From a bacterium (GTDB lineage Bacteria; SZUA-182; SZUA-191; JAJRXT01): DNA of 60,746 bases. Of the stretch, positions 17,508 through 26,756 are shown piece after piece. Positions within the stretch are counted from its first letter, which is position 1. Each line of letters starts with the position of its first letter. Position numbers and translations under genes: made by a program. The notes beneath the pieces were generated by a model. That model did not search any database. It was not told where the DNA came from and saw nothing but the letters and a program-made list of their open reading frames with translations. The stretch lies in contig JAJRXT010000150.1 of NCBI GenBank assembly GCA_024276125.1, positions 1 to 60,746 on the forward strand. Reading direction: 5' to 3'.

Positions 17508-18053
17508 TTACGTATCAACTAGGCCAATATAAGGTAAGTTGCGCCCGTATTCTTCAATATCCATGCCCAAACCAAGCGCCCAGCCGCCGGAAACGCAAAA
17601 ACCTACATAGTCCAGCCTAACTGTTTTTTTTCTATCTTGAGTTTTATTAACTAACACACACACCTTAACACTACTCACCACATTTTCAAGCCGCTTAATT
17701 ACAGTATGCAGAGTAATTCCCTGGTCAATAATATCTTCCACTAACAATATATGCTTATCTCTTAGTTTATCAAGATTAAGACCGCTTAAGCTGACCTCAT
17801 CCATAAAACCGGCGCCATTAGTACGCTTAGCGGTAATCGACATAATTCCCTTACATATATCCAGACCGCCTTCTAAGCCGCAAATCTCTTGATACAGGCG
17901 CAAAGCAAAAATTCTGGCGCCCTTCTCCAAATACAACAGCCGGAAATCATTACCCGTATCCTGATAATACAAGCATATATCACGCGCTAATTCTTTTATT
18001 CTCTGCTGTATTTCTTGAGCGGAAAATAATACTTTCACCTGCATTTCAGACAT
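17508..18053 (-). CDS. hpt: Hypoxanthine phosphoribosyltransferase
   Basis: Purine salvage: converts hypoxanthine/guanine with PRPP to IMP/GMP. The PRPP loop LLVEDIIDQGITL lies at about 105-117, with KGIMSITAKR-type flexible-loop residues before it and a C-terminal YVGFCVSGGWALGLGMDIEEYGRNLPYIG base-binding segment. 181 aa is normal. Follows yraN by 32 bases on the same strand. Confidence 0.93.
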   Translation of the reverse strand: MSEMQVKVLFSAQEIQQRIKELARDICLYYQDTGNDFRLLYLEKGARIFALRLYQEICGLEGGLDICKGIMSITAKRTNGAGFMDEVSLSGLNLDKLRDKHILLVEDIIDQGITLHTVIKRLENVVSSVKVCVLVNKTQDRKKTVRLDYVGFCVSGGWALGLGMDIEEYGRNLPYIGLVDT

Positions 18054-18085
18054 ATTATTCAGTATTTTTATGTTTTTAAAGGAAG

Positions 18086-18454
18086 TTATACTTGAAAGGC
18101 GTTTTTGATAAGTTCTATGTTTTCAAGGTGTTGTTTTGCAGAAAAACGGACGGCAACTACGTCAAAACGGCAGTCTATGCCGTGTAATCCCTTATGGGTA
18201 AGATAATTTTGAGCGGTTTTAATTATTTTTTTTTGTTTAGAGACGCCTACCGCCGCCTGCGGCGAACCGAATTCAGTGGATATCCTGGTTTTAACCTCTA
18301 TAAAGGATAAAACACCGCTATCCTCTGCAATAATATCCATTTCCCCCAAGGCACAACGATAATTTTTCTCTATTATTTTATAGCCCTTACGCCTTAAAAA
18401 TTTAACGGCAATGCCCTCGCCCTGTTTTCCCAATAACTGCCTTTTTCCACTCAT
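18086..18454 (-). CDS. YraN/UPF0102 family nuclease-fold protein
   Basis: 122 aa beginning MSGKRQLLGKQGEGIAVKFLRRKGYKII.KNYR, with GEMDIIAEDSGVLSFIEVKTR: the D..ExK pattern of a PD-(D/E)XK (Holliday-junction-resolvase-like) fold typical of UPF0102. Cellular role uncertain in the family. An upstream in-frame ATG at 18481 would add nine residues; the inner one is preferred because the family starts there. Downstream of the nuo cluster and separated from it by a long palindrome. Confidence 0.88.
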   Translation of the reverse strand: MSGKRQLLGKQGEGIAVKFLRRKGYKIIEKNYRCALGEMDIIAEDSGVLSFIEVKTRISTEFGSPQAAVGVSKQKKIIKTAQNYLTHKGLHGIDCRFDVVAVRFSAKQHLENIELIKNAFQV

Positions 18455-18517
18455 TATTTTGTACCGGCCATATATATTCAAACCGTTAAACCACTATAAC
18501 AACCCAAATTCAATATA

Positions 18518-18780
18518 AAATTAGTTTGATTTATAAAAGACAAAACCATGGAGGAAACCCTTCTTGAAAGAAGGGTTATCCCCCAAACCCCCTTCCTAAG
18601 AACTTTAATTCAAGGAATTTAGTTGGCGGCACAATAATACCAACTATAAATATTGTTGCAAGATAACATGTGCCGCCAACCAAATTCCTTTAGATTGAAA
18701 GTTTTTGGGAGGAGTTTGAGGAACACTTTTTTTAAAAAGGGTTCCTCAAGGTTTTGTCTTTAATAGGTTAAACCAATTTA
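18518..18780. repeat. Long imperfect palindrome (about 260 bp)
   Basis: Arms 18518-18635 and 18668-18780 are near reverse complements over their length: AAAGACAAAACC at both ends, then (G)GAGGAACCC/GGGTTCC, then GGAATTTrGTTGGCGGCACA near the centre. No coding capacity. It fills the gap between nuoN stop and yraN and would fold into a very long hairpin in RNA, so it may end the nuo transcript. Confidence 0.65.
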
Positions 18781-18794
18781 ATACCGAATTCAGG

Positions 18795-20258
18795 TTATAA
18801 TAAGGCAATAACCGACTTTTTGGCTAATTCAAAGAAAGACCCGGGGAAAACACCCATATAGAGCGTGAAAAAGGCCATTATGTAAAGAGCGACTGCTAAG
18901 GCGGGAGTAAAAGAAAGACTGCTTTGCTCTTCTGGATCGTGCATATACATCATTACAGTAACCCGCAGATAATAATAAGCCGAGATAATCGCATTTATTA
19001 CCCCGATTACCGCAAGCCACATATAATCAGCCTTAACCGCAGCAGCAAAAACCCAAACTTTAGCCAAAAATCCGCCGGTGGGAGGAATACCTAACAACGA
19101 AAGCATAAAAATAGTCATCAACATAGCCGCAAAAGGCGATCTCTTACCTAATCCCTTAAAATCATCAAACTTCTCACCCATACGCCCCTTTTGGCACAAC
19201 AAAACAATAACCCCGAATGCCCCTACATTGGCGGTAAAATAAACCAAAAAATAAACGATTACACTCATCAAACCAATCTGACGGTCTACTGTCGTTGCCA
19301 CCAAACCTATTAAAGCATAACCTACATGGCTTATACCCGAATAAGCCAGCATACGTTTTACGCTCTCCTGGCGCAGGGCATGAAAATTAGCTAAAGTTAT
19401 GGTAATAGCCGCCAGTATCGCAAAAATAAATCCCCATTGCACCCTTAACGCATAGGCGGCAATCGGAAAGAATCTAAGCGCTACAGCAAAACAAGCCACT
19501 TTCGGCCCGATTGACATAAAAGCAGTAACCGGAGTGGGCGCTCCCTCATACACATCAGGCATCCACATATGAAAAGGAACCACAGCCATCTTAAATCCAA
19601 ATCCCACTATCAACATTACCATTCCAGTCAACAAAACCACCCCTGAATTTCCGCCGGGGCGGCTTAAGGCTTGTTGGATTTGTGAAAAATTAAGACTGCC
19701 GCATACTCCATATATCAATGAAATACCATAGACTAAAATAGCAGAAGCAAACAATCCCAAAATAAAGTATTTTATGGCAGATTCATTAGAGGCCTTATCC
19801 TTTATCATAAAACCGCATAAAATATAACATGAAATAGCGGTTAATTCCAAACCAAGATACATGGATATAAAATTAGTGGCCGCCGCCATTACCATCATAC
19901 CCAAAGTTGAAAATAGGATTAAAACATAATATTCACCCCGCTGCGTATCCTGTACCTTAAGATAATTCATGGACATCAAAATTACCATACCGGCAGTAAC
20001 TAAAAGAATAATTTTATATACAACCGCAAAATAATCTACTGCCAGCAAATTGCTGAATATTTGTTTGTCCAAGCCTGCCTGCATAAAACAAAATACAGCC
20101 GCAAGCATTATTCCAAACAAACTAAACAAGGCCAAGCGAGATTTTTTTACCGATTCGGGGCTTATAAAATCCCACACAAGCGCTAATAAACCCGTTAGAG
20201 CAATTATAATCTCGGGTAATAGATAAAGGGTGTCAGTCCATAACTGAGCTGTGTTCAT
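18795..20258 (-). CDS. nuoN: NADH-quinone oxidoreductase subunit N
   Basis: Antiporter-like proton-pumping membrane subunit of complex I. About 13-14 hydrophobic segments over 487 aa. Key features: GLELTAISCYIL (glutamate on helix 5), GFGFKMAVVPFHMWMPDVYEGAPTPVTAF (the lysine of helix 7 and conserved broken helix), and RQESVKRMLAYSGISHVGYALIG. Overlaps the end of nuoM by 26 bases, so translation is coupled. Last gene of the cluster. Confidence 0.95.
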   Translation of the reverse strand: MNTAQLWTDTLYLLPEIIIALTGLLALVWDFISPESVKKSRLALFSLFGIMLAAVFCFMQAGLDKQIFSNLLAVDYFAVVYKIILLVTAGMVILMSMNYLKVQDTQRGEYYVLILFSTLGMMVMAAATNFISMYLGLELTAISCYILCGFMIKDKASNESAIKYFILGLFASAILVYGISLIYGVCGSLNFSQIQQALSRPGGNSGVVLLTGMVMLIVGFGFKMAVVPFHMWMPDVYEGAPTPVTAFMSIGPKVACFAVALRFFPIAAYALRVQWGFIFAILAAITITLANFHALRQESVKRMLAYSGISHVGYALIGLVATTVDRQIGLMSVIVYFLVYFTANVGAFGVIVLLCQKGRMGEKFDDFKGLGKRSPFAAMLMTIFMLSLLGIPPTGGFLAKVWVFAAAVKADYMWLAVIGVINAIISAYYYLRVTVMMYMHDPEEQSSLSFTPALAVALYIMAFFTLYMGVFPGSFFELAKKSVIALL

Positions 20259-21912
20259 TTAATCCTTCCTGTGTATTAGCAAATTTTACAATATTTCCCT
20301 TATTTTCCAGAAGACCGGCGCTAGCATTAGCCGGTTGATTTAACTTTTCTAGCGAATATTTTTTTTTCACCAAATAGTCTACTGACGGTTTAATTCTTTT
20401 TATAAAAGGAGTCGGATAAAGACCTATCCAAAAAATAAGTACCGTAAGAGGAACCAAAGTAAGTATCTCACGTCCGCTTAAATCTTTAAGCTCCTTGTTT
20501 TTGGGATTTGTAACCTTACCCAAAAATACTCGCTGAAACAGCCACAATAAATAACCGGCACAGCCTAAAATACCCAGAACGGCAACTACGGTATATATTT
20601 CACCCGCCTTATATACATTCATAGCAACTATACTGCTGACATTATATGTACCCATTAAAATCATTATCTCACCGACAAAACCATTTAAACCCGGCACACC
20701 CATGGAAGAAAACATAGCAATTGCAAAGAAAGTGGTATATAAGGGTAATTGCTTAAATAATCCGCCGTATTCACTAATCATTCTGGTATGCCTGCGCTCA
20801 TAAAGCATGCCAACCAATAAAAAGAGCGCCCCGGTGGAAAGACCATGATTTATCATTTGCAATACTCCGCCGGTAATCCCTGCCGAGTTTAGTGCAAATA
20901 TCCCCATAGTGATATAGCCCATGTGACTGATACTGGAATAAGCCACCAGTTTTTTCATATCTTTCTGAGTCATAGCCACCCAAACCCCATACAAAATAGC
21001 TATGCCCGATAACATTAAAACGACTGGAAAGAATCTATGCACCCCATCGGGTAATAAAGGTAAAGAAAAGCGTACAAATCCATATGAACCCATTTTAAGT
21101 AAAATACCGGCCAAAACAACGCTGCCCGCCGTAGGTGCGTCCGTATGAGCATCCGGCAGCCAGGTATGTACTGGAAACATGGGAACTTTAATGGCAAAAC
21201 CAATAAACAGCGCCCAGAATATCCATAACTGCTTAGTATACTCTATGGGAATATTATATAAGGTTAATAAATCAAAGCTAAACAACTCGGGCAGCTTATT
21301 GGCAATCGCATAATCATGATAATTAAAATAAACAGCCAATAATCCCAAAACCATAGGAAATGTACCGACTAAGGTATAAATAAACATCTTAGTCGCTGAA
21401 TAAATTCTGCGGTCACTGCCCCAAATACCGATTATCAAATACATTGGAAGTAATTGCGCTTCAAAAAACAAATAAAACAACAACATATCCAGCGAGACGA
21501 AAACACCCATCATAGTAGTCTGCAAAAGCAGAATACATATCATAAATTCCTTAACCTGAGTAGTAATAGCCCGGTAAGTGGATAAAATGGTAACAGCTCC
21601 CAATAAAGCGGTCAATAACACCAAAAATACACTAATACCGTCTACACCTATATGATAACTGGCTCCAATAGAGGGTATCCAGTCCAGCTTTTCCACAAAC
21701 TGCATAGCCGGCGTCCCGGACTTAAAACTAAACAGCATCATTAATGCAATTAAAAAATCAACAATGGCTACCCCAAAAGCAAAACGGCGAATCCCGCCTA
21801 TCCATTCAGAATTAAAAAACAATAGGAATAACGCCCCGATACACGGCAAAAACACTACCAGACTTAATATCGGATAGCCTATTGAATCATAACATGAAAT
21901 TGATTCCAGCAT
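20233..21912 (-). CDS. nuoM: NADH-quinone oxidoreductase subunit M
   Basis: Antiporter-like proton-pumping subunit, 559 aa. FEAQLLPMYLIIGIWGSDRRIYSATKMFIYT carries the helix-5 glutamate and the NuoM-specific IGIWG..R block; GFAIKVPMFPVHTWLPDAHTDAPTAGSVVLAG carries the helix-7 lysine; QKDMKKLVAYSSISHMGY is the conserved helix-8 region. The C-terminal 40 residues are hydrophilic and unusual in length. Three bases separate it from nuoL, and it overlaps nuoN. Confidence 0.96.
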   Translation of the reverse strand: MLESISCYDSIGYPILSLVVFLPCIGALFLLFFNSEWIGGIRRFAFGVAIVDFLIALMMLFSFKSGTPAMQFVEKLDWIPSIGASYHIGVDGISVFLVLLTALLGAVTILSTYRAITTQVKEFMICILLLQTTMMGVFVSLDMLLFYLFFEAQLLPMYLIIGIWGSDRRIYSATKMFIYTLVGTFPMVLGLLAVYFNYHDYAIANKLPELFSFDLLTLYNIPIEYTKQLWIFWALFIGFAIKVPMFPVHTWLPDAHTDAPTAGSVVLAGILLKMGSYGFVRFSLPLLPDGVHRFFPVVLMLSGIAILYGVWVAMTQKDMKKLVAYSSISHMGYITMGIFALNSAGITGGVLQMINHGLSTGALFLLVGMLYERRHTRMISEYGGLFKQLPLYTTFFAIAMFSSMGVPGLNGFVGEIMILMGTYNVSSIVAMNVYKAGEIYTVVAVLGILGCAGYLLWLFQRVFLGKVTNPKNKELKDLSGREILTLVPLTVLIFWIGLYPTPFIKRIKPSVDYLVKKKYSLEKLNQPANASAGLLENKGNIVKFANTQEGLNEHSSVMD

Positions 21913-21915
21913 AAA

Positions 21916-24345
21916 TTACCTTAAATAATAAATGGTTAAACTAATCAAAAGAAACAACCCCAAAATAATTACTATTGCATAATGCTGCAAGAATCCAGTC
22001 TGCATCCGACGCGTTACCCGCCCGCCCTCGCCAACTCCGTCAGCTACCTCATTTACAACCCGATCTACAATAGTAGGATCAAACCATTCTCCTACTTTAC
22101 AAAAAGCTAAATAAAACCTAGCCACCGGATACTGCCAGGGTTCCTTTAATGTAAAATAAACCGATAATACCCTCTCTTCCAGCCAAGAAATCAAACTATG
22201 CGGTTCAGTAAACGGCAGCCAAATATTTACCATAAAAACCGATACAACCTTATCCACCGCCTCGCCAAAAGCGCTAACAGGACCTGTAAACAGCCAGAGA
22301 AGTTTGTGGTATACCTTGGCATAATAGTATCCCAACTGAAATTTTTCAGGTACCTCTATATGGAACCAGCCAAATTTCATGCCCAAAATAAAATACATAC
22401 CGCCCAGCATAACCGCCGTACCAGCTCCCAACAGATTGTGCGTCACCTCGCCCATCTGGGAAGCCGCATTGGTTATCGGATACAATATCGGTATAGTGGA
22501 TGCCGGCGCCGCCGCATGAACATTATACAACATATGATAAGCATGCGAAGCCGTATTATAACCAAAATAAGACAACGCAGGGCCTATAAAATTATCCAGC
22601 AGCCAATTGGGAAATAAACCTATAAATAATATAGCAGCCGACACCATAACTATAGCCACCCGCATAGACGTCGGCGCCTGCGCCACATTATCATGCTTCT
22701 TGTTACGCTCACCCATAAAAGTCAGCATAAAAAGCTTTATATTAGATGCGAAAGTCCCGCCCGCTGTCAGCATAAAAATAATCTCAGCCAACTTCAACTT
22801 GCTGTCTCTTACCCCGCCTAAAAGATGCGCCGAATGTTCATAAGCCTCCAATATAGCATGATGTAACAGAGTCTTGCTGGCAAAACCATTAAACCCCGGT
22901 ATACCGGAAATCCCGCAGACCGCTATCAACAGTCCTATGGCCATCACCGGCATATTGCGCCATAATCCCCCCAGCTTGTACATATCCAATTCATGCGTCC
23001 TAAAATATACAGCGCCCACACATAAGAATAAACTAGCCTTAAATAACGCATGATTTACAATATGATACACAGCCCCAGCCAGTCCCATCGCACCGTCTTT
23101 ACCCATATAAGCGGCACAACCTATACCCAAGACAATATAACCCATCTGAGATACACTGTGAAAAGCCAGCATCCGCTTGGAATTACCCGTTATAAGCGCT
23201 GAACATACCGCCAAAAACATGGTAAGCGTACCCACCCAGATTATAACATAACCTATATTGGCCATGGTCGCCCACTGCTTCAAATGCGCTAGTCCATCAT
23301 GATATTCCGGTAAAAACATCAGATTAACCACTCTAAAAATACCGTAAGCGCCAGCTTTTATCATAGCGCCAGACAACAATGCCGAAGCCGGCGTAGGCGC
23401 CACCGGATGCGCATTGGGAAGCCAGATATGCTCAAAAAACAACCCCGCCTTACCCCCGAAGCCAATTATCATCAAAAAGGTTATCAAATACTTTACTGAA
23501 GGTACAAGTCCGATTCCTTTAGCTACCTGAGCTATCGCCACACTGCCTGTAGTCGTATATAAAACTACAATACCGGCTAAAAGCGACAAACCAGTCACCA
23601 CGCCCAGATATAAATACATATTAGCGCCGCGCAGACACTCTTTTGTACCCTTGTGCGCCACCAAAAAATACGGGAATATGATTAAGCCCTCAAAAAAGAT
23701 AAACAAGGTCATGAAATCACCGGCCAACAACACACCCAAGTCAGCCGCCAAAGTCGCTAGCACACAAAAATCATAACGTACGCGATCCTCTTCTATGGTC
23801 ATATAAGATATTGCATATATCGTGGATAATACCCATAAAAAGGCAGTAACCAACGCTACCAGCAAAGCAGCCGGATCAACATTAAAACTCATATTGAAAC
23901 CGGGCATGAAATTAAACTGGTAACTCATGCCCTTTAAAAGAGTACCGCCTACGTTTATCCCGTTTATCACCGGATTGTACATCATAAACAGCAAAAAGAA
24001 GGTCAACACCGTAGTGGAAACATTTACAATATTGCGCAATCCGTCCCGATTACCAACCAGCAAGACTAAAAAAGCGCCAAACAGCGGTACTAAAATCACC
24101 CATAATACTAAGGAGGAATGATACTTACCCGAACTAACCTGCTCACCATGTGCGCTATACTCGCCAGCGCCGGCATGCTCAGCAGGAGCGCCGTGATCGC
24201 CGGCGCCCTCATGAGCGCCCTCTGCATGTACCTGTTTTATAGCATGTGCGTCATGCCCTGCCGTTTTAGCCCAAACGGTATTTACCCCCAGAGCAAATAA
24301 GGCGCCAATAAGCAAACTATAAATGTATAATTTTTTCATCTGCAT
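21916..24345 (-). CDS. nuoL: NADH-quinone oxidoreductase subunit L with His-rich N-terminal extension
   Basis: Largest antiporter-like subunit; its C-terminal lateral helix braces the membrane arm. 809 aa, long for NuoL (about 610-650). An extra N-terminus has a signal-like hydrophobic stretch (about 5-26) followed by a His/Gly/Ala-rich linker (27-75, many GH, AH and EH pairs) before the first normal helix. Core: FFEGLIIFPYFLVAHK (helix-5 Glu), GFGGKAGLFFEHIWLPNAHPVAPTPASALLSG (helix-7 Lys) and SKRMLAFHSVSQMGY. The C-terminus RRMQTGFLQHYAIVIILGL is the typical NuoL end. The His-rich part probably faces outside and could bind metal. No clear ribosome site; ATG at 24339 is an alternative. Confidence 0.93.
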   Translation of the reverse strand: MQMKKLYIYSLLIGALFALGVNTVWAKTAGHDAHAIKQVHAEGAHEGAGDHGAPAEHAGAGEYSAHGEQVSSGKYHSSLVLWVILVPLFGAFLVLLVGNRDGLRNIVNVSTTVLTFFLLFMMYNPVINGINVGGTLLKGMSYQFNFMPGFNMSFNVDPAALLVALVTAFLWVLSTIYAISYMTIEEDRVRYDFCVLATLAADLGVLLAGDFMTLFIFFEGLIIFPYFLVAHKGTKECLRGANMYLYLGVVTGLSLLAGIVVLYTTTGSVAIAQVAKGIGLVPSVKYLITFLMIIGFGGKAGLFFEHIWLPNAHPVAPTPASALLSGAMIKAGAYGIFRVVNLMFLPEYHDGLAHLKQWATMANIGYVIIWVGTLTMFLAVCSALITGNSKRMLAFHSVSQMGYIVLGIGCAAYMGKDGAMGLAGAVYHIVNHALFKASLFLCVGAVYFRTHELDMYKLGGLWRNMPVMAIGLLIAVCGISGIPGFNGFASKTLLHHAILEAYEHSAHLLGGVRDSKLKLAEIIFMLTAGGTFASNIKLFMLTFMGERNKKHDNVAQAPTSMRVAIVMVSAAILFIGLFPNWLLDNFIGPALSYFGYNTASHAYHMLYNVHAAAPASTIPILYPITNAASQMGEVTHNLLGAGTAVMLGGMYFILGMKFGWFHIEVPEKFQLGYYYAKVYHKLLWLFTGPVSAFGEAVDKVVSVFMVNIWLPFTEPHSLISWLEERVLSVYFTLKEPWQYPVARFYLAFCKVGEWFDPTIVDRVVNEVADGVGEGGRVTRRMQTGFLQHYAIVIILGLFLLISLTIYYLR

Positions 24346-24373
24346 AATAATATAATCCAGTCAATCTAATAAG

Positions 24374-24456
24374 TAGGTTAGGTTAATATAAATGAAACCC
24401 AACAAATAATTAGCTCGTTGTTGGATTGTCTGAAAAAACAAGGCAACCCAACCTAT
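24374..24456. repeat. Inverted repeat between nuoL and the His-rich gene
   Basis: TAGGTTAGGTT..CCCAACAA and TTGTTGG..CAACCCAACCTA form imperfect inverted arms. A related GTTGG/AACCCAAC motif is found at about 5664-5698. It lies within the 279-base gap 24346-24624, which otherwise shows no gene. Confidence 0.5.
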
Positions 24457-24624
24457 TTTTACTTTCTGCTTTGCAGCTATATGGGCGTGTCGCCCAATCC
24501 ATTTTAGGGAGATTTCCCCCTACGCTTCCGTTGGTCGCTACCCCCTTTTTAGGGAATAACTTATAAAATATCAACTTAGAACTTTTTAGCCATTTTCGCT
24601 ATTTGGCGACAGTCTATATACAAA

Positions 24625-25191
24625 CTAATGTTTAAAGCTCAAACCGTACAGCATAATAAGCGCACCGCAAGCCATCATGATTAACCATTTTATTAACGCC
24701 AGACTGTTGGCCTGATGATAATGCGCCATAGCTGAGAAATTCTCCAGTAAAAACATCAGTGCCACGAAACAAATAAACATCAGAGGCAGAGCATTTGATG
24801 TATGTCCATGCCCGTCATGCCCATGCTCGTCTGTATGCCCGTTCGGATGCAGGTATATAGCCATATCCTGCCGTATCACCGTTACAAACATAATCAGAAT
24901 AAGCGCCCAGTGCAGGTAATAACTAAACGGGGCTGCTGGATGATGTTCTTCACCATGACCGGTTTCCTGCTTATCCCCATGACCGGTTTGGGACTTCTCA
25001 TCAGCGCCATGTCCAGCCGAAACAGTATGAGCGCCTTTACCAAGAGTTTGCCCGTGCCCGCTATCACCATGCTCGGAAGCCGGCTCATGCCCAGTCTGCC
25101 CGCCGCTACGTTCGGATGCCTGACCAATAAAGGGCGCTATCCCCAAGAAAAAACCCAAACCAAAGATTAAGACTAATTTTTTAAGGTTCAT
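24625..25191 (-). CDS. His-rich membrane protein in the nuo cluster
   Basis: 188 aa, family not recognised. N-terminal signal-like helix (about 5-25, ending IGQASE), then about 60 residues crowded with His and Gly (GHGxx, HGEEHHP), a hydrophobic segment at about 90-107 (YYLHWALILIMFVTVI), a second His cluster (HTDEHGHDGHGH), and two more hydrophobic segments (about 133-150 and 165-183). It thus has three or four membrane passes with two likely periplasmic metal-binding stretches. Its composition mirrors the N-terminal extension of the adjacent NuoL, suggesting a shared metal-binding or assembly role. Ends in TAG, one of the few amber stops here. Confidence 0.7.
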   Translation of the reverse strand: MNLKKLVLIFGLGFFLGIAPFIGQASERSGGQTGHEPASEHGDSGHGQTLGKGAHTVSAGHGADEKSQTGHGDKQETGHGEEHHPAAPFSYYLHWALILIMFVTVIRQDMAIYLHPNGHTDEHGHDGHGHTSNALPLMFICFVALMFLLENFSAMAHYHQANSLALIKWLIMMACGALIMLYGLSFKH

Positions 25192-25211
25192 AAGTATATA
25201 TATAATTAAGT

Positions 25212-26162
25212 TTAATGAAAATATAACTGACTGAATTGATTGGCTAAACCTGTCCCTAATTGCGGGAACAAGCCCAAAATAACCAAGGCTGCTCCAAGTA
25301 TCAGTAAAGGCACCATCATATAATTATCAGGATCATCATTTGTTGTTTTGCAAGCAACCGCCCCTGTATTATACGCACCCCCGTGAGCATCATCTTCATC
25401 GCCCGGAAACCACGCCCGATATATTATCGGTCCATAATACATTAGATTCATCAGACTGCTTAATATTAGAAGGCACAAGGTAGCTACACCTACCTTCATC
25501 CCATATGATCCGGATTTGGCTACCTGCAAAGACCCCAAAACCAAAAACCATTTGCTAATAAAACCCACAAAGGGCGGAAAACCTATCATCGAAAATCCCG
25601 CCAATGTAAAACAAAGAGTTGTAAGCGGCATACGCTTGCCGATTCCCCTTAAATCATCTAATTTCCTCAAACCTGTCTGATGTATAAACGCGCCGGCGCA
25701 TAAAAACAAGGTAACTTTCATAATGGCATGATTAAAAATATGCACCACCCCGCCAACCAGTCCCAGTGGGGTCATTAAGATTACCCCTAAGAGAACATAA
25801 CCGATCTGAGACACACTGGAATAGGCCAGCATACGCTTAATCTCAGTCTGTTTTATGGCCATGGCCGAACCCAAGAAAATATTTATAAAAGCTATTCCTA
25901 AGACCACATAGGCTATCCATTCATGACGTACCCCGCCTACGCCCATAATAGTGTAAATGGTCCTTATTATCCCATAACCTCCGGCCTTAATCATAACCCC
26001 CGACAACAGGGCGCTAGCCGGCGACGGAGCGATAGGATGCGCATCCGGCAGCCAAATATGTACCGGAAAAATACCCGCTTTTACTCCAAACCCCAACAGA
26101 AAACAAATAAAAACAAAAGGTCCGTAAGGATGATTAGCCAGCATCGAACCCTTCTGAGCCAG
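25212..26162 (-). CDS. MrpD/NuoN-like antiporter subunit 2, C-terminal part
   Basis: In-frame continuation after TAA 26165-26163: LAQKGSMLANHPYGPF then GFGVKAGIFPVHIWLPDAHPIAPSPASALLSG (helix-7 Lys and conserved WLPDAH) and QTEIKRMLAYSSVSQIGYVLLG. Helices 7-14 of the fold. Could start separately at ATG 26144, but half an antiporter subunit would not pump. Five conserved blocks argue that this was, or still is, read as one protein with the upstream part. Confidence 0.8.
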   Translation of the reverse strand: MAQKGSMLANHPYGPFVFICFLLGFGVKAGIFPVHIWLPDAHPIAPSPASALLSGVMIKAGGYGIIRTIYTIMGVGGVRHEWIAYVVLGIAFINIFLGSAMAIKQTEIKRMLAYSSVSQIGYVLLGVILMTPLGLVGGVVHIFNHAIMKVTLFLCAGAFIHQTGLRKLDDLRGIGKRMPLTTLCFTLAGFSMIGFPPFVGFISKWFLVLGSLQVAKSGSYGMKVGVATLCLLILSSLMNLMYYGPIIYRAWFPGDEDDAHGGAYNTGAVACKTTNDDPDNYMMVPLLILGAALVILGLFPQLGTGLANQFSQLYFH

Positions 26163-26735
26163 TTACAATAAATCAACCGTACCAGTAATATGATATGTGC
26201 ACACCATAGCCAAAAGCAGGGTCAGACCGCCGATAATCCCCATAAGAATATACTTTAAACCGGCCTTTCTGGCCTCAAACGATTCCTCATGCACTACCAT
26301 AACATAAGAGGCTACGCTTAGAATCTCAAAGAAAATATATAAACTGAACAAATTGCGGGTAAAAACCACTCCCAATGTACCCGCAAGCGACAATAAAGAG
26401 AATAAATTATAACGCCTTTGCGCATGCTCATGCGACATGTAGCCAATGGAATAAAAACTGGTCAGCGTCCATACCGCAATAAAGATTAAACCACACAGCA
26501 AACTCAAAGAATCCGCCATAAAGGAAAGTTTAAAATTAAAGCCGGTATTAAGTTCCAGTACCAGAAGTTTTCCATGACTCACCGCACTATACATACCCGC
26601 TATTACTAAAAAATTCACCACATTCGATAAAGCGGTAAAACGATTACTGACCTTATCGCTGAATATCAGCGATAAAGGAGCCGAAACCAGCGGAATAAAT
26701 ACCGCAAAAAAAAGTAACCAACTATTCGTTATCAT
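26163..26735 (-). CDS. MrpD/NuoN-like antiporter subunit 2, N-terminal part (ends at in-frame TAA)
   Basis: 190 aa: helices 1-6 of a proton-conducting antiporter-like subunit, with YSIGYMSHEHAQRRYN and FFEILSVASYVMVVHEES (helix-5 Glu). It breaks at TAA (codon 191) inside TGTVDLL-stop-LAQKG. In the two true Nuo homologues of this window the aligned residue is Gln (GSVAIAQVAKG in NuoL, GSLNFSQIQQA in NuoN), so CAA to TAA is the simplest change. Preceded by MrpD-like subunit 1, to which it is paralogous. Confidence 0.8.
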   Translation of the reverse strand: MITNSWLLFFAVFIPLVSAPLSLIFSDKVSNRFTALSNVVNFLVIAGMYSAVSHGKLLVLELNTGFNFKLSFMADSLSLLCGLIFIAVWTLTSFYSIGYMSHEHAQRRYNLFSLLSLAGTLGVVFTRNLFSLYIFFEILSVASYVMVVHEESFEARKAGLKYILMGIIGGLTLLLAMVCTYHITGTVDLL

Positions 26736-26756
26736 GGAGGATATAGTCTCTCTTTG

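Noticed and set aside
22198-22617. 139-codon open frame opposite nuoL
   Set aside because: Antisense shadow of a well-supported gene; no recognisable motifs.
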